A stretch of DNA of 64,000 nt, from assembly GCA_020002185.1 (NCBI GenBank), contig CM034544.1, positions 5,100,973-5,164,972 of the forward strand. The letters are read 5' to 3'. Position numbers and translations under genes: made by a program. Below are positions 9,312-44,215 of this stretch, in pieces (positions within the stretch are counted from its first letter, which is position 1; every line of letters starts with the position of its first letter). The notes under the pieces were generated by a model. It did not search any database. It worked only from the letters and a program-made list of their open reading frames with translations, and was not told the DNA's origin. This DNA comes from Paraescarpia echinospica. Taxonomy: Eukaryota > Annelida > Polychaeta > Sabellida > Siboglinidae.

Positions 9312-12175
9312 GTGAATGTAAGTGTGTGAGAGTGTGTGTGTGCGTGTCTGTTCATTTTAATCATCAAAAGACGTGACGCTTCAGCGATTTTACGTGACTG
9401 AATTTAGAATAATATAAGTATTCGCTCACCAGCAGAAATTTGAAACTTCAGTCAAAATTATTACACCAGTAGTTTACTAGCATAACTTCGTTGAAGACAC
9501 AATATTTACTTTGAATGGATAGCGCTTGAACATACTTGTCTAGTTTACGAATCTCAATAAAATAATATATTTCGGGCAACCGTATGTCAGCATTTGTAAC
9601 GATAATTATATTCTCAGCTAATTGTGCCACTTTCAATTGTGTTGTTTTTTGTATGTCGTGTGATATTCATACTCCCAAAAGCAGTACAGAAGTTTACCAG
9701 ATAGATAATCGACGAATTTGCTGTGAAAATGTGACGTCCGCATGGTGCACGGTATGGCATCATAATAGATCATGCATATAAAAGTTTCACTCATCTTCTG
9801 AATCTAAGGGAATACGAAATTGCGATAAATGAGTAGGCGCAATCGTATCTGTGTCGAGCAAAACTAGGAACCTGACGCGTCATAACCGACGTCACAGCAC
9901 GGAGCTTATTGGGCAAGTCTTTGCATCGTGAGCAAAATGTCATTATCCAGAATATCAACCGTTTTATTAGAACGATCCACTTGGAAACCGCATTCTGAGT
10001 TAACGACTGGTGTGAACGTGTCCATGTAGTAGCAAATTGTTAGTTTGAATCAGCGCGTAACACCAAAACGTTGCCTTTTGTTTGTTTTTAATTAACCGTT
10101 TCTCACCGCAACAAACTAATAGTTGATATTTCATTACGACTACCTATGAGTTAGGGTAAGCTTATTTTAAATGTTGCACTAACGTTGATCCCATGATATA
10201 AAATAGCACCTTTACAAATTGTATGCGACTGTGATATTATGATAGAAGGTAGCTGTCCAAATTCGATAACGCGTCCTAGCAAGCGATTTTTCAGTGTGAT
10301 TACAGCGGAACAGTGTTAGCAAAGACACCGTTTGCATTTATTTTACCTTCCTAATTACTTATTTTGGCAAATCAAATCAAACCTTTGGGATTATTTTCTT
10401 CATCGACGCAGTAAGTTACGTAGTAGTTTAAAACTACGTCATTTAGGACGCGATAATCACGTTAGTAGTGTACTTATACTACTACACCTATACTACTCCC
10501 GTTGTGATATCACAAAATAGTTTCGGTCATAATCCAATGTGCGTGATACCGTAATGAGAACTGCACGCTGCAGTAATCATAGCGTGTGACCCACGTGTAG
10601 TTATGATTAGCTGAACCTGCCTATTATCGCAGTAAACTACTGAGTTGGCACGTACCTCGTTGTGGACGATCAAATGGATTGCGATGTTTGTTCTATTCTC
10701 GAAGCCTTTCGCCAAGATCTTACGGTGCTTATCTGAGATTTCTTCTCTGACGTAGACGCTGACAGACATAGGCCCTGGCGGAAACAATTAATGTTACACT
10801 TCACCATCCATACATAATTTCATTCACATTCACTAGATGGCGTGTCCGGTAATTATTCTACCGGTCTGTGGAATCAATGGGACGCGAGCACTGTGTGATC
10901 TTTGTTATTGTATTAATCAAATATAATTTTCGTTACAATGTTTCAACTATAAATGTACATAATAATTCATAAATATATATACGTAAATTTGAAGTTGATG
11001 TTAGAGACATTTTTATGCAATATCGTTTCGTTATATGCTACCACGATTACGTAAATATGAATTGACGTAACATGCTTATTCTGTGTCATAGAACCTATTT
11101 AGAATTAGCTATGTTTACAATTTGAATATTTCGCGGACGCATCTGTCAAATCGCTTAACAAATTTCGGGCTTATTAAACGCAATTTTGCGGGTAGCATAC
11201 ATTTTGCCTATGTATTCTAGTGTTAAAACCAATGTATAAATCTACGTTAACAATCGAGCAACAAACGTCGCATCTTTGAGCTGCAGTCTAGCCACTAACT
11301 CACATTTCCACAATTTTGCCATGTCGATCAACCGGGGAATCCTAGTTGCGTCCAGTTGGGTTACCATGGTAACGTCTCTCGCTTCCGACAGCAACGTGCG
11401 GGAGCCCAGCACGTTTATTTCGATAGTTCTTTTTACCTCCGATGACCGCCGATACATTGTGCAGTCAGACACTTCCTGCTGGGTAACTGCTCAAGGAAGA
11501 CACAACTCAATCATTTAACGTCACCCTGGGCACTACGCAAAAATGACCTGAATAACAAGGTGACCGTGTTTGCGAGATTAGTTTCCTTTACTTTACTGAT
11601 ATGGAAATAATTTGGGACTGAAATGTTGGGTTTTGTAATACAGTGATTAGTGAATGGCTTTTCATCTGTCCACATAGAAGCCGGAACAGGAAGGCTTTGG
11701 GAGCTCAGCCCCAATATTTTTGGTGGGGGCTAGATATAGTAAATCACCCCCCCACCACCACCACCACCATGACCTCCACCCCACCACCACCACCACCACC
11801 ACCACCACCACCACCACAACCACCACCACCACCACAACCACCACCACAACCACCACTACCACCACCACCTCCACCCCACCACCACCACCACCACCACCAC
11901 CACCACCAATAATAATAATAGCAATAACAAAGCTGCTACTGCTACTGCTACTGCTACTATTACTGCTACCACCGCCGCCGTATGATGTGTACACCGCTCC
12001 GCAAGGCACCGACGGAAAGGAAGATGTCGTCATGAGAAATTACACGACCCATAACGTACCGACATAGTGTCCCTTCTTCACCAGGAGCGGGTAGGTGGCG
12101 TTTAGTAGTGTGATTCCCGCAATCAGGAAGAAGGCCAACCTCCAACTGATGCGGCTACCCAACACAAGTTGTTCT
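8620..12175 (-). CDS. gene A: GT49 (LARGE/B4GAT1-like) glycosyltransferase, partial
   Basis: Four exons on the minus strand, 12175-12060, 11486-11304, 10774-10617 and 8778-8620, join in frame with GT-AG borders (phases 1, 1, 0, 0 at their 3' ends). The first encodes a signal anchor ([12 protein letters not shown]). The next three encode the start of a GT49 domain: [26 protein letters not shown], and [11 protein letters not shown] with [10 protein letters not shown], whose DID is the presumed metal-binding DxD. GT49 enzymes (LARGE second domain, B4GAT1) transfer glucuronic acid in the Golgi; that role is family knowledge, not shown here. The ATG exon was not found upstream, and the downstream exons lie left of the window because the gypsy element occupies the next intron. 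It is a close paralogue of gene B but lacks recognisable stem exons. Confidence 0.85.
8996..9348. repeat. (GT)n microsatellite with interruptions
   Basis: About 350 bp of GT dinucleotides broken by GTGTTTGCGT-type variants. The long open frames in it on both strands are artefacts of the repeat. Confidence 0.95.
10567..10616. mobile_element. small hairpin insertion at a gene A splice donor
   Basis: Relative to gene B (agaactgcac directly followed by tgtattatgtctgg), gene A has about 50 extra bases after agaactgcac. The insert has imperfect inverted ends (CAGTAATCATA and TATGATTAGCTG). It abuts the exon 10617-10774 donor, so the first intron bases now read gttcag instead of gtgcag. Confidence 0.5.
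10617..10774 (-). CDS. gene A GT49 exon ([11 protein letters not shown])
   Basis: 158 bp. It begins with GG, completing a TGG codon from the previous exon, after the acceptor ttccgccag. It encodes [17 protein letters not shown], then NRTNIAIHL and SVVYCDNRQ, and ends at CAG before gttcag. An earlier GT (after HNE, at 10655) is possible, but conservation with gene B continues past it. Confidence 0.8.
10775..11303 (-). other. gene A intron, AT-rich
   Basis: Homologous in parts to the gene B intron 34915-35410. It contains one copy (11161-11220) of a dispersed motif also found near 20008, 35361, 42985 and 63381. No coding sequence is seen. Confidence 0.7.
11304..11486 (-). CDS. gene A exon, start of GT49 domain
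   Basis: 183 bp, phase 1 start, phase 1 end. The acceptor is ccttgagcag and the donor is AAAT before gtgagt. It encodes [19 protein letters not shown] and [20 protein letters not shown], matching the conserved N-terminal strand of GT49 domains. Confidence 0.88.
11487..12059 (-). other. gene A intron with (CCA)n tract
   Basis: This is noncoding. It holds the trinucleotide tract at 11746-11972 and, just before it, a segment (about 11685-11735, containing AGCCCCAATATTTTTGG) that resembles the inverted segment at about 39935-39990. Confidence 0.7.
11746..11972. repeat. (CCA)n, (AAT)n and (CTG/CTA)n trinucleotide tract
   Basis: This is a compound microsatellite, mostly CCA/ACC from 11751 to 11908, then AAT, then GCTACT-type triplets. 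Poly-His, poly-Thr and poly-Pro frames through it are repeat artefacts. Confidence 0.95.
12060..12175 (-). CDS. gene A signal-anchor exon
   Basis: 116 bp between acceptor gttctttcag and donor GTCG before gtacgt, phase 1 at its 3' end. It encodes [20 protein letters not shown] and [17 protein letters not shown], a single hydrophobic segment preceded by basic residues, as in type II Golgi enzymes. It joins exon 11304-11486 in frame. No ATG lies in this exon. Confidence 0.7.
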
Positions 12176-14054
12176 CTGAAAGAACGTGGATAACTCTAAA
12201 CAATTATTGTTGTCGGCGTGTAAGTTGATTTCGGATTCAGTGACAATAATAATGACGTGGTTGTGAAGTTACCTATCTGAATTCTGCTCTGGCTACAGTT
12301 GCACACGTGGCCATAGTGTTCGTTTGTTCCTTGAGTCTGGCTAGGATCGCCTTCATAAGTTTGATGACAGTCCGGACATGCTATTTTTTGTTCTTGGGGG
12401 TTTGTTCTTGGGGTTTAACACTATGGATTTCATTGTGTTGTAGGGCATAGGCAAGTCGAGGGGGCCTACGGGCACATGCACCCTGGACCGTTGGAATTTG
12501 GCCGCGCTGTTCCTGAGCTAGAGTGGAATGCTCCCTAGACCTTTTGAATGTGCCCCGTTACTGAAGAATGGCGGCGCGGCAGCGAAAATGTTTCAACAGC
12601 GTCTCCCACGGGGATGATGGCGACTAGTTTACGTAATCATTATCATCTTATATTGGAATAATTAAAACAAACTGGTTACAGCCTTAATTGGCTCCGCTGT
12701 CAACCTGGAATTGTATATCATTTTGTCAATTGTTTTACGGGTTGTTTATATTTGTATGTATGATTTATACAATTCCAAATAAAACCTACTACTACTACTA
12801 CTACTACTACTACGTCTTCCGATGTCATGATCTGAACGGCGCGTCGGCGGAGTCGTGCTGAAGCTCCGACTCAGACCACCCAATATGAATTTGGTTTGTT
12901 TCAAGTATTTTAGAAACTGCTAGTTAATATCAAGTTATTAGAAACTGCTAGATGATCCAATCGGATTGGTGCCAGTGTGAATAAATATATGTTAGTTTTA
13001 AACGTATGTGACGTTGATGTAACAGGCCCTACCCGAGTGCATCATGTCGCTGAGTATTTGTAAAAGGAAACAAAAAAAAGCAACCTTTGAAATTGTGAAT
13101 AAACCGTTTTACCGAGCATTTGCTAGCAGGTGCATTGCGATTGTTTTTGAGCAGCTGGCAAATAAACGTTTCTAACAGCAAACTGTATGTGAACGCAAGT
13201 CGGTCTTTGCACGGGATTTCATTTACATCCACTAGTCGTCCCTAGCTACTAGCAGCAAACTCTACACGATTGTTGTTCTGCCTTAATTTATCTGCCTACG
13301 CATGACGTCGTGGTTTTTCTTCAGCGCTTCTATGAGTCTAGTTCTTATCGTTCTTCCCTGGGGGTGTTATTGGGGGGGGGGGACTTTCGCAATTTTCAAA
13401 ACAAATCATAGCTTCTCCCCTTACGCTTCATATTTTAGCTGATGTTCGTTTGCGGCACGTTAGTTCTATGCATTTGACTATTTCTTTAACCGGTATATTT
13501 TTAAGTGTGGCAGCAAAGTTCATACATTTTTGCAAAACAGTGGTTTCCCTTCGTTCATTTTCTGTATGATTTATTTAATACCCACCGATCAGTGTCGATT
13601 TGTCCATTTACGTTCGTAGTCCTTTTCTGTCTTTGAATTTTTCGTTTCATGTTGGTGAATTTCTCCCGTTTTTTACGTTTCGTAATTTCAATTGTGTGGG
13701 TGCGCATGCGTTCTGGGTGTTTGTGGACCATTTCCCGTTCCACTGTCTCATTTATAGCGCGAAACAGTTTAGCTGTCATTAGCGTCAACTTTTCTTTCAC
13801 TTTCTAAACAGTGAATCTACATTGTATTGTACTGGTGTTTAATAATTTTCTCTCAGCTTTGAATAAGGTAATTTATGCTGTTGGTCCTTGCACCGATGTT
13901 GCAAGTTTGATGCGTTTTGGCGCAGTGTTGGTTCGTATGCATCGAATGCTAAATATGCGATTTTCTTAGATATTGTTTCTCTTATCTGGAGAGTTCTCAA
14001 TATTTATTGTCCACGGTGTTTCAAGATTTTTTGTATATCCTATATATCGTAATG
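12176..14054. other. sequence upstream of gene A; retroposon-like tail
   Basis: No supported gene. At 12775-12812, AATAAAAC is followed by (CTA)n, which looks like the 3' tail of a plus-strand retroposon whose body (about 12300-12786) I do not recognise. The missing first exon of gene A should lie in or beyond this stretch. Confidence 0.5.
12788..12814 (+). repeat. (CTA)n microsatellite
   Basis: About nine CTA units directly after AAATAAAAC, the arrangement of a non-LTR or SINE tail. Confidence 0.9.
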
Positions 14055-14190
14055 GAACGTCACTTCGTAGTTCTATCAAAAAGAATAGAAGGAAAGAGGC
14101 ACCACTCACGCTAAATATCGGACGAAAAGTGAAGCACATGGCAATTAGTGGCGCCACCCGGCGGCTATCTAGGAGAACTACGCATTGAAG
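14055..14190 (+). repeat. left inverted repeat of the P-type element
   Basis: It shares with the reverse complement of 18466-18583 the blocks ACGTCACT, AAAAAGAATA, GAAAGAGGCACCACTC and CGGCTATCTAGGA, in the same order. Confidence 0.75.
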
Positions 14191-14449
14191 CTATCTTTTC
14201 AATGCTGTAGCATACCGACTTCACTAAAACAGCGCACAAATTTTGTACTTGTGCGTATGTATGTACACAAACATATGCTATTTTGAAGGCAATTATTTAT
14301 TCGTCAAATTTGCTCTCGTATTTATAATTTTAAAATAAAATATATTGGACGCAGGTGCCCGCCGTATGTTGCGCCTACTTACCTGTTTACATATGCGACA
14401 ACTACAGGACTTTCCTATTTCTCACACTTGAAGTTGTGAAGTTGTTGTT

Positions 14450-15660
14450 ATTCATCTTCAACAAAGTATGGGGGGAAATGTTGATTAATAAGTTCAACAC
14501 ATAATCTTTCAGCGTGCACATTCCGGCAGGACAGATAACTGAGTCTTCGGGTATTTCTTTGACGAGATGACGGCGCAGTCTACTTCGGACTTTTTTATAT
14601 GTAGAGCGTGGCTTGTTTTCTTGAAAGCACGCTCCATGTTTTCAACTGTTGACGCTAGTTCCTTACTTGGAGCTACAAGTGCGTCTTTTGTATTCTCTAG
14701 CTGTTTTTAAGTAGCAGCACTTCTGTAGATGAACTTGTCGGTGAACCAATCAGGGTTTGCTGACATTGTTGACATACTTTGTCACCCAGTTTCCTGGCCA
14801 TGCACCCTGCTATGTATGTTAAGATGTTTTCTTCCTCAATGGAGAGGTCTTCCGTCTCAACGTTGAAATAATGATGGTCATTTATCCTGTTTGAGAGAAA
14901 AAGGGCAGAGGATCATCTTCATCAGCGGCGATGTATTAATACGCAGTACTGAAAGACTTGAGGTTGAGAAGAAAAGTGTCCCCGTCTTCCCTGCAGTTGC
15001 TCTCTTTGCTCTACGGTAGAATAGAATCAACCATTACCTGACGAAGGTAGAGTCGGAACTGCTCAGCTGAAGGGTTGGCAACCTTACCATTGATCACAGC
15101 AAAGAGGTTCTCTAAGCAATCCTGACTTAGCCGGCTAGTTAGGAGAAACTTTGCCTGAAAATGTAAGTGTAAATCGTCCCACAGCGACTGAAGACTACGA
15201 ATGGTCATCAATCATCTGGGTAGACATGACAGTTTACGCGTGCTTCCAGACTCAAGTGACAAAAGCTACTCTATGGTAGACAGAAGAAACTCCTAATGCT
15301 TAGATGTGTTTGACAAAGCAGGTTTCATCTGTTGTTTGTGCTTGAATGTCTTGCTGTTGAAACAGTTGAACAGACGGTCCGTACGTTCCAAGAACAGTGC
15401 TATTTCTTCTGCGTCCTCAGGGAGTGACTTCAATGTAACCATTGTAGAAATACCAGCAGCCACAGAGTGAAAGAAGACTTGGGTCGCATATTTAACTCGC
15501 AAAGCTGAAAACGGGGCCAAGTCAATGTGCTTGTGTGTCAGTTTAGGAGCCATAAGCACAGCATTTCTGGAATCGATCAGGAAAAGCTGACGAATGTAGC
15601 TCAACTTACTGCTTTTCCCATCTCTTTTGAAGCCTGTTTTCTTGAGGTTGTTCCTCATGT
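14450..15660 (-). pseudogene. P-element/THAP9-like transposase, C-terminal two thirds, broken
   Basis: Three separated frames on the minus strand keep the order seen in P-type transposases. 15658-15293 has the APKLTHKHI block and KYATQVFFHSVAAGI, as in the insertion-domain region. 15211-15011 has SLWDDLHLHFQAKFLLTSRL and DCLENLFAVINGK. About 14830-14450 has CMARKLGDKVCQQCQQTL and a terminal helical part. No THAP zinc finger is visible upstream. The gaps and stops mean it is unlikely to be functional. The identification rests on remembered family motifs and should be tested by profile search. Confidence 0.65.
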
Positions 15661-15809
15661 TTTTAGCAGATGAGGTGGGTCGTACATGATGTAGACGCCC
15701 AGATCAAATATAATAATAACTTGTGAGGTGCGGATTTACTACGGATTTATTCAATAGTTGAATTGAACAGTGTTGTTCAAAAACAAATAAAATTCAAATG
15801 AAAATAAAT

Positions 15810-17513
15810 TCAATGAAAATAAAATCGAATAGAATCGAATAGAATCGTTAAATCTGTAGCCTCTTGATCTGGCGCTAAATACAACAATACGGCAGTAAAT
15901 ATAGCCGCTGTTTCAATATCGAAAAAGCTGTCTAAAAATGCCCGGATGGACGCGCTCGCATCTGAGCCCGCTACGAAAGGTAAACGAATCAAACGAGTCA
16001 CGTGACTCACGTGTGCAGCAGCATACATGCAGTTACACATGACATAGATCTTTTTCTCGTTTTGGAGGCAGAAAGACTCATAGAAGTACCTCAAGTGTCT
16101 TTCGATTATTCGACCGTTGGTCACACATGACCACTTTGATGTCCAAACCAACGCTGGCCATATAATTCATAGTCATAACGGATTCTCGTCCATTTCAAAT
16201 ATCGGCACTGTTTGTTGCTATTCCCATAACTCCAGTTGAAGTACACAATTATCTAGATTACAGTTTATCACAAATGCCGTAAATATTGTACGTAGACTAT
16301 AAAAACAACTTTCTTGTCTCTCTCTTCCTCCACCAATTGTTACATATAGGTGGACATTCAATTCTTCTGTAGTTTAGTGTACCCGTAGGCGTAGGCTAGG
16401 CGTAGGTATGTGGACACAAATGTCAAGCTTGACCAATGTCTAAACAAATAACACTGATGAAAAGAGGTTTAAAAACCATAAACAATGATACCAAAATCAC
16501 TTAATTATGTTGAATATTAATGGAATTATTGATTTTTTTTTCTTCAGGAATCGGCCTTTGTTTTAGTCCTACTAAATACATACATTTGCATTACAGCTGT
16601 GTGACCGAAAATGTGACTTTTTCCTCAAAAAAGCATGTAACTTCCTTAATAATAAAGATATCTTCATAAAATTTGGAGTGAAGATATATGGTAATTAGTT
16701 CTTTCAAAATATCTAATCAAAACTGCAATATAAGTATTAATTAATTAGTGTTAATAATATTAATTACAGCCGTCCAGGATTAAGTTAACCACTTTCATAG
16801 CTAAAATCTGAAAGAAATCCAATAACAGTGCTGCTTTTGAGGTATTGTTTCCAAAGTTCTTCCCAGTCCACACCTGAAATTACAGAAACTATCCTAAAAA
16901 TGAATCAGTAATATACAAAATGCAGTTGTTTTTACCTTTCAAAGCCAAATAACTGTTCTTGCTTAGTTGTTTTGAATGAACAGAGTATTTGATGACAATG
17001 ATGAACAGTGGGCTATTCAGTGCTAGCATGGCTGGTACTTGGTTGGATTTCCTGAGAAATGTCAATGTGCAAGTCAAACTTCTGATTGCATATGGACGAA
17101 AATGTGATTAATTTATTTGAATCACTAAGTTTTTTGAACTTATTGTCTATAGTTTGTGATACAGTTCTCTGAATTGCATTATTTGAGGTATTTGAGCCTT
17201 GTTCAGCATAGATTGATGGAAAATGTGCTCGCAATTGTCTCTCTGTCTTGGCTCTGCTACACACCCCCGGGGTAACATACAAGTATAGTATGTGTCCATT
17301 ACAAAGATCATCAACCTTTGGAAGAGTTGAGAAATTATCCAGAATATGCTGCTTTTTCAATACCAACATGGGTACCACTACCAGGTGGCCCTCCACAGAA
17401 CTTCTTCTTTGGAGGCATCTATACATCATGAAAACGAAACAATATTTTTCAGAAATATATAACAATTCAATAGATAAGCAGAGCTGACAAGTTTGGCTTA
17501 AATGAAATTCCAC
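15810..17513 (-). other. unrecognised open frames inside the P-type element
   Basis: Minus-strand frames of 113 residues (16151-15810) and 166 residues (17513-17013) lie upstream of the transposase fragments. The second contains KVDDLCNGHILYLYVTPGVC. I do not recognise either; they could be the degenerate N-terminal part of the transposase, a second element, or chance. Confidence 0.3.
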
Positions 17514-18465
17514 CTGAAATGCAAAATAATTCCCTTTCCTGAAAGTAAAAACACTTCCTCTGCATCACACCCCTAAGAACACATGGTGATTTGTTTGTAA
17601 ACATTGAACCAGAGCCAATCAGATTGAGAGAAGTTGATCACATGACCTGAATGCGTGTTTTAGCGACGAAAAGAACCGGTCATAAATCCACAATCAGCTG
17701 CTTTATGGTAAATCATCTGGCAATTAAACACATATTTCTAATGTCTTAAATCATAACTACAGCTGCACAAAACATAAAATATATGATTTCTACAATATAA
17801 ACATGTTTAAATCAGCAGATATGGTGCAAACATTTTCATTTGCTATGACGCATCGACGCTGCTGCATCTCAAGATTCCGCAAGCTGACAAACCACTTCGC
17901 AACATAAGATCGTTTTAAAACTTCGTCAGTTATGAGATAAAAACCTATATTTTATGTCTATATACCTTTCATTACCGCCTATAGAGTTTATCACAGTTTT
18001 ATTTTGTGTTGAAATGGGGACTAGTTTTCGGAAAAGCGTCCAAGGCTAAATAATTGTCGGATTTGAACAAATCAAAAACGCAGCAGTCAAGGAATATTCC
18101 AACTACGTCATATCCAGTGAATCACTGGGATTTTCCGTTCCAACAGCCAGTCACAGAGCGCTCTTTGTGGGGATGCCCTCAACGCCAAGTGAGATCCCGG
18201 AAGCACGTATTTGGAACAAAGATGGCGGACACTGATCGACAGATATCCACGTACCTACTAGGCGCGTTGAGCAAGTGAATTCTTCGATTGATTTCTTCAG
18301 TTATAAAATGTAAGAATGTCAACAGTGATCTATAGCAAAACCATGTTCAATTGTTTGTACCTTTCAGCATCTTTCGGAAACCGAAAACACACTTATTGGG
18401 ACATTTAATTTTAGAATTGGAACAATTCGGTGCGCTGCACCAAAAGGTGGTGTCGTGTCTCTGTG

Positions 18466-18583
18466 CCATCGTGTAGTTATCCTAGATAGCCGCCCGAGGG
18501 CGCTGTTGCATGCCGGCTTCACTATAAACAGCGGAGTGGTGCCTCTTTCGTTGTATTCTTTTTGGTTCTATCATAGTGACGTA
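18466..18583 (-). repeat. right inverted repeat of the P-type element
   Basis: Reverse-complement partner of 14055-14190 (see shared blocks there). Outside it no similarity to the left flank continues. Confidence 0.75.
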
Positions 18584-19028
18584 ACTGTTGCGATGCGTCA
18601 TGTCCATCTGCTTCTTCTTCTGTACATGGGATATATCAAAGGATATTTGGAATGTAATAGTACCTCTTCAACTGGTAGCCATTGAAAGAAACATTAAAGA
18701 AATTTTGAGTTAAGCTGATCCGAGAATCAAGTTTTGGTTTGTTTTTCAACGGTAATTCGCCATACGCACAGCTATAAACAAAGGTTGAGCGACAATAATA
18801 TTATTATTATAAAATATAATAAAAATATATTATATTTGTTTTTAAGGTAGGAATAGAACCGACAATGACTGCATAGGCCAACAGTTCGGAATTCCACAAA
18901 CAAATACTATAACTAAAAATAATGATTACCTTATTTGTATTCATAGTAATAACTTTATTAAATGTAGTACAATCGACAATCATACACAATGCACGACATA
19001 ATCGTCACGCATGTGTATCACATGAAAC

Positions 19029-19041
19029 AAAGGGAAACGGA

Positions 19042-19074
<33 letters not shown>

Positions 19075-19213
19075 ATGATATTTTAATGAGATGTACACTC
19101 GTGTATATATATATATAACGTTATTTTAATTGGATGTACACTCGTGTATATATAACGTTATTTTAATTAGATGTACACTCGTGTATGTACACATATATAT
19201 ATATATACATATA
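19029..19213. repeat. (TA)n with tandem units containing GATGTACACTCGTGTATA
   Basis: Three tandem units (about 40-46 bp) each carry GATGTACACTCGTGTATA and ACGTTATTTTAATT, separated and flanked by TA dinucleotide runs. Confidence 0.85.
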
Positions 19214-20592
19214 TATTACTTAACTACAACATATGTATTACGTTTGAGACATAACAAATAAAATAACCCTGGCTAGATTACGATTGATAACCAGTACTCC
19301 AATAGGTTGACGAATTTACAATAAAACATGAATATTATATGTTATAAATTACTATTCGTTAAACTAACTGACTGATGAACACAGGGAATGCGATCAGGAG
19401 ATAGATAAGTGAAGAGCCCACAATGGATGTGTCAGAGGTCGGTTGACAGGCTCACTGGAGGCAGTAATACCAAGAAAATAGTTGTCGTACTTTGCCGGCA
19501 TAACGACGACATACACAAGGGGGTTCTGGAGAAGGTGATAATTCCAGGGACGACAGACGGCAAAATCCCACACAATGTACTAAAGTACGTTGAATCAGTT
19601 GTATTAAATCCCGCTTCCTATCTTCGTCGGTTTTGATTCTGGGAGTCAGCACGCGTCAATATAAAAAAGCAATATCAGGAAATCTAAGTCATTATCCGTC
19701 CGGCAATATTCGCAAGCCAGCGGTGTAGTATTAACATTGCACACATCAAAACAACTTGAGTTGGGTTGTCGGTTCCACTACCCAGAGTCATCCTTTCACG
19801 CCACGGGTGGTGATTATTAGCAGGAAGTTCGTTGAATCACGTGTTGATTGTGTTGCAACCGTGGGAGCGCATCGAACATCATTTGCGGTATGCCTCGCTT
19901 GACTCCATTATACTCTCAATAAAATAAAGTGTGTTCACAATTATACGAATGGCTTGCTTACAACTTGATCATTTCACTGGCGCAACATTGAAATGGCGAA
20001 CATTGTTTTGGGCTTGTTAAAAGCAATTTCGCGGGCAGTGTACCATTAACATATTTATTGTAATATTCAGAACATAATATGGTTATGAGGAACAGCCAAT
20101 CTCGGAATAAAAGGCTTGTATAATGGTTGACTCAAGGAACTTATGTTTCGATAGGTCGATATGCAAGATCTACTGATGTATAAACAGTCCCCGGTTCGCG
20201 AGGAGAAGATTATGCGTTAAGGTGCTTAAACAATTGTAATGTTATGATTACCCCGTGACTACCAGTATTGCACTTATCACACGTCACTTCTAAATACATA
20301 TAGGTTATATTCACATGACGCAGTATCTGTCATTGTGCGTCTGTTGACACATTGCAATGCATCATTTACGTCACCAACAAGTCCAGTCTAATCAACTCAA
20401 CAGGCACGAAAAGACGGGTGGGTTTTGATGACGATTGGTCGTACTGTGACACGTTCGCCACTCGACTTCAGCGTAAACAATCGCCACGACACACAGATAC
20501 CACGTCTGTGACATTTGACAAAAATGTGTGTTTCTCTCTTTAAGAAACATGTTACGAACACACAACGCCGACCGTCTGTCGATGAACATCGT

Positions 20593-20707
<115 letters not shown>

Positions 20708-21462
20708 AGGTGTAGTAGACCACAACGACGACGCACTAATGAGGTCTATCGTCTTCATGACAGGAGATCACGACGAATATGAGGAGAGAGCGTCATCCTC
20801 TATTCCACGGATGCCGGTTACCGAATAAATCGGCGAGATTCCGAGTGAGATGCAGGCACGTATTGAACTGATGTAGCCTCGTCGCGTTGTGGTCGGTGTG
20901 TGCCTTGGTGTCCATCCCCATCAGGTGAGTAGCCGAGGAGACGTCACAGCGTGTGCTTCGATATGTATATGAGCGGCCTACAATGAAGACGTTCTGAGTA
21001 CAGCAACGGTTATGCTATTGTCGGTGTTCTTGTTCTTGTTGATATATTAGTTGTGTCGGGTGTTGTTGTAAAACGGAAAGTTCGTATATAGAGTTGTGTC
21101 CAGCCAGTCCTTGTAGCTGCTCAGAATCGTCTTTTCATGTTGATCGTTGTTGTTGTTGCGTCAATAGTTTACATTGCATTAATTGTGCTTGTTGTTGTTG
21201 TTGTAACATGCGTTGAGTCAGTTGTTGGTGTGTCAATAGTTAATGTGTCAGTTGTTGATGTTGTTATCGATGTTATTATTGTGGTTGTTGTCACATAAGT
21301 TGTTGTTACACAATCTGTTGGATGCACACCAACACAGACAGCCACACACGTCAACACGGGCAATCAGAACCGTGGACACAGCAACAATGTGTTATTGAGA
21401 TGCAACAAAACTGACTATAAACATATAGTAAACATATGTGGTGTTGTTGGACTTACCATGTG

Positions 21463-43878
<22,416 letters not shown>

Positions 43879-43917
43879 AACCTCGCAGCTGACAGATCTG
43901 CAACAAACATAACGGTT

Positions 43918-44215
43918 TAATAGCAATAATGGTGATAATAGTAATAATAATAATAGTACTAGTAGTGATAGTAATAATAGTAATACTAATAATAGTAAAA
44001 ATAGCAATAGTAACAGTAATTATAGTAATAATAATAATAGTGATAATTGTAATAATAGTAATAAAATAAAATAAAAATTACAGTACTAAAAATAACAAAA
44101 ATATTATAAAAACTATAATAATAATATAATAATAAGATAATACAATAATAGTAATAAAAATAAAATAAAAATTATCATATTAAACATAATAATAATAAAA
44201 TAATAATCATAACAA
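43918..44215. repeat. (AAT/AGT)n trinucleotide tract
   Basis: About 300 bp of AATAATAGTAAT-type sequence just upstream of gene B exon 1, grading into AAAATA-rich sequence. Confidence 0.92.

Larger units (their letters stand above)
8779..10616 (-). other. gene A intron with (GT)n tract
   Basis: This is noncoding sequence between two GT49 exons. It contains the long (GT)n repeat at 8996-9348 and is otherwise unremarkable. The stretch at about 10440-10566 is alignable to gene B intron sequence at 34505-34580. Confidence 0.75.
14055..18583 (-). mobile_element. decayed P-type (THAP9-like) DNA transposon with long inverted ends
   Basis: Imperfect inverted repeats of about 120-135 bp (14055-14190 and 18466-18583) flank a region whose minus strand encodes fragments of a P-element/THAP9-type transposase (about 15660 down to 14450). 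The span of about 4.5 kb suits an autonomous P-type element. The internal frames are broken. P elements make 8 bp target duplications; I could not identify one, so the true ends may differ by some bases. Two independent inverted insertions of a MITE is the alternative. Confidence 0.65.

Noticed and set aside
11643..12067. His/Pro/Thr-rich proteins
   Set aside because: Produced by the CCA trinucleotide tract in a gene A intron.
13029..13232. 67-residue minus-strand frame starting with ATG as the first exon of gene A
   Set aside because: It lacks a donor in the phase needed to join exon 12175-12060 and shows no hydrophobic or basic N-terminal pattern.
17013..17513. 166-residue minus-strand frame as the THAP zinc finger of the P-type transposase
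   Set aside because: The C2CH and AVPTIF-like landmarks of a THAP domain are not visible.
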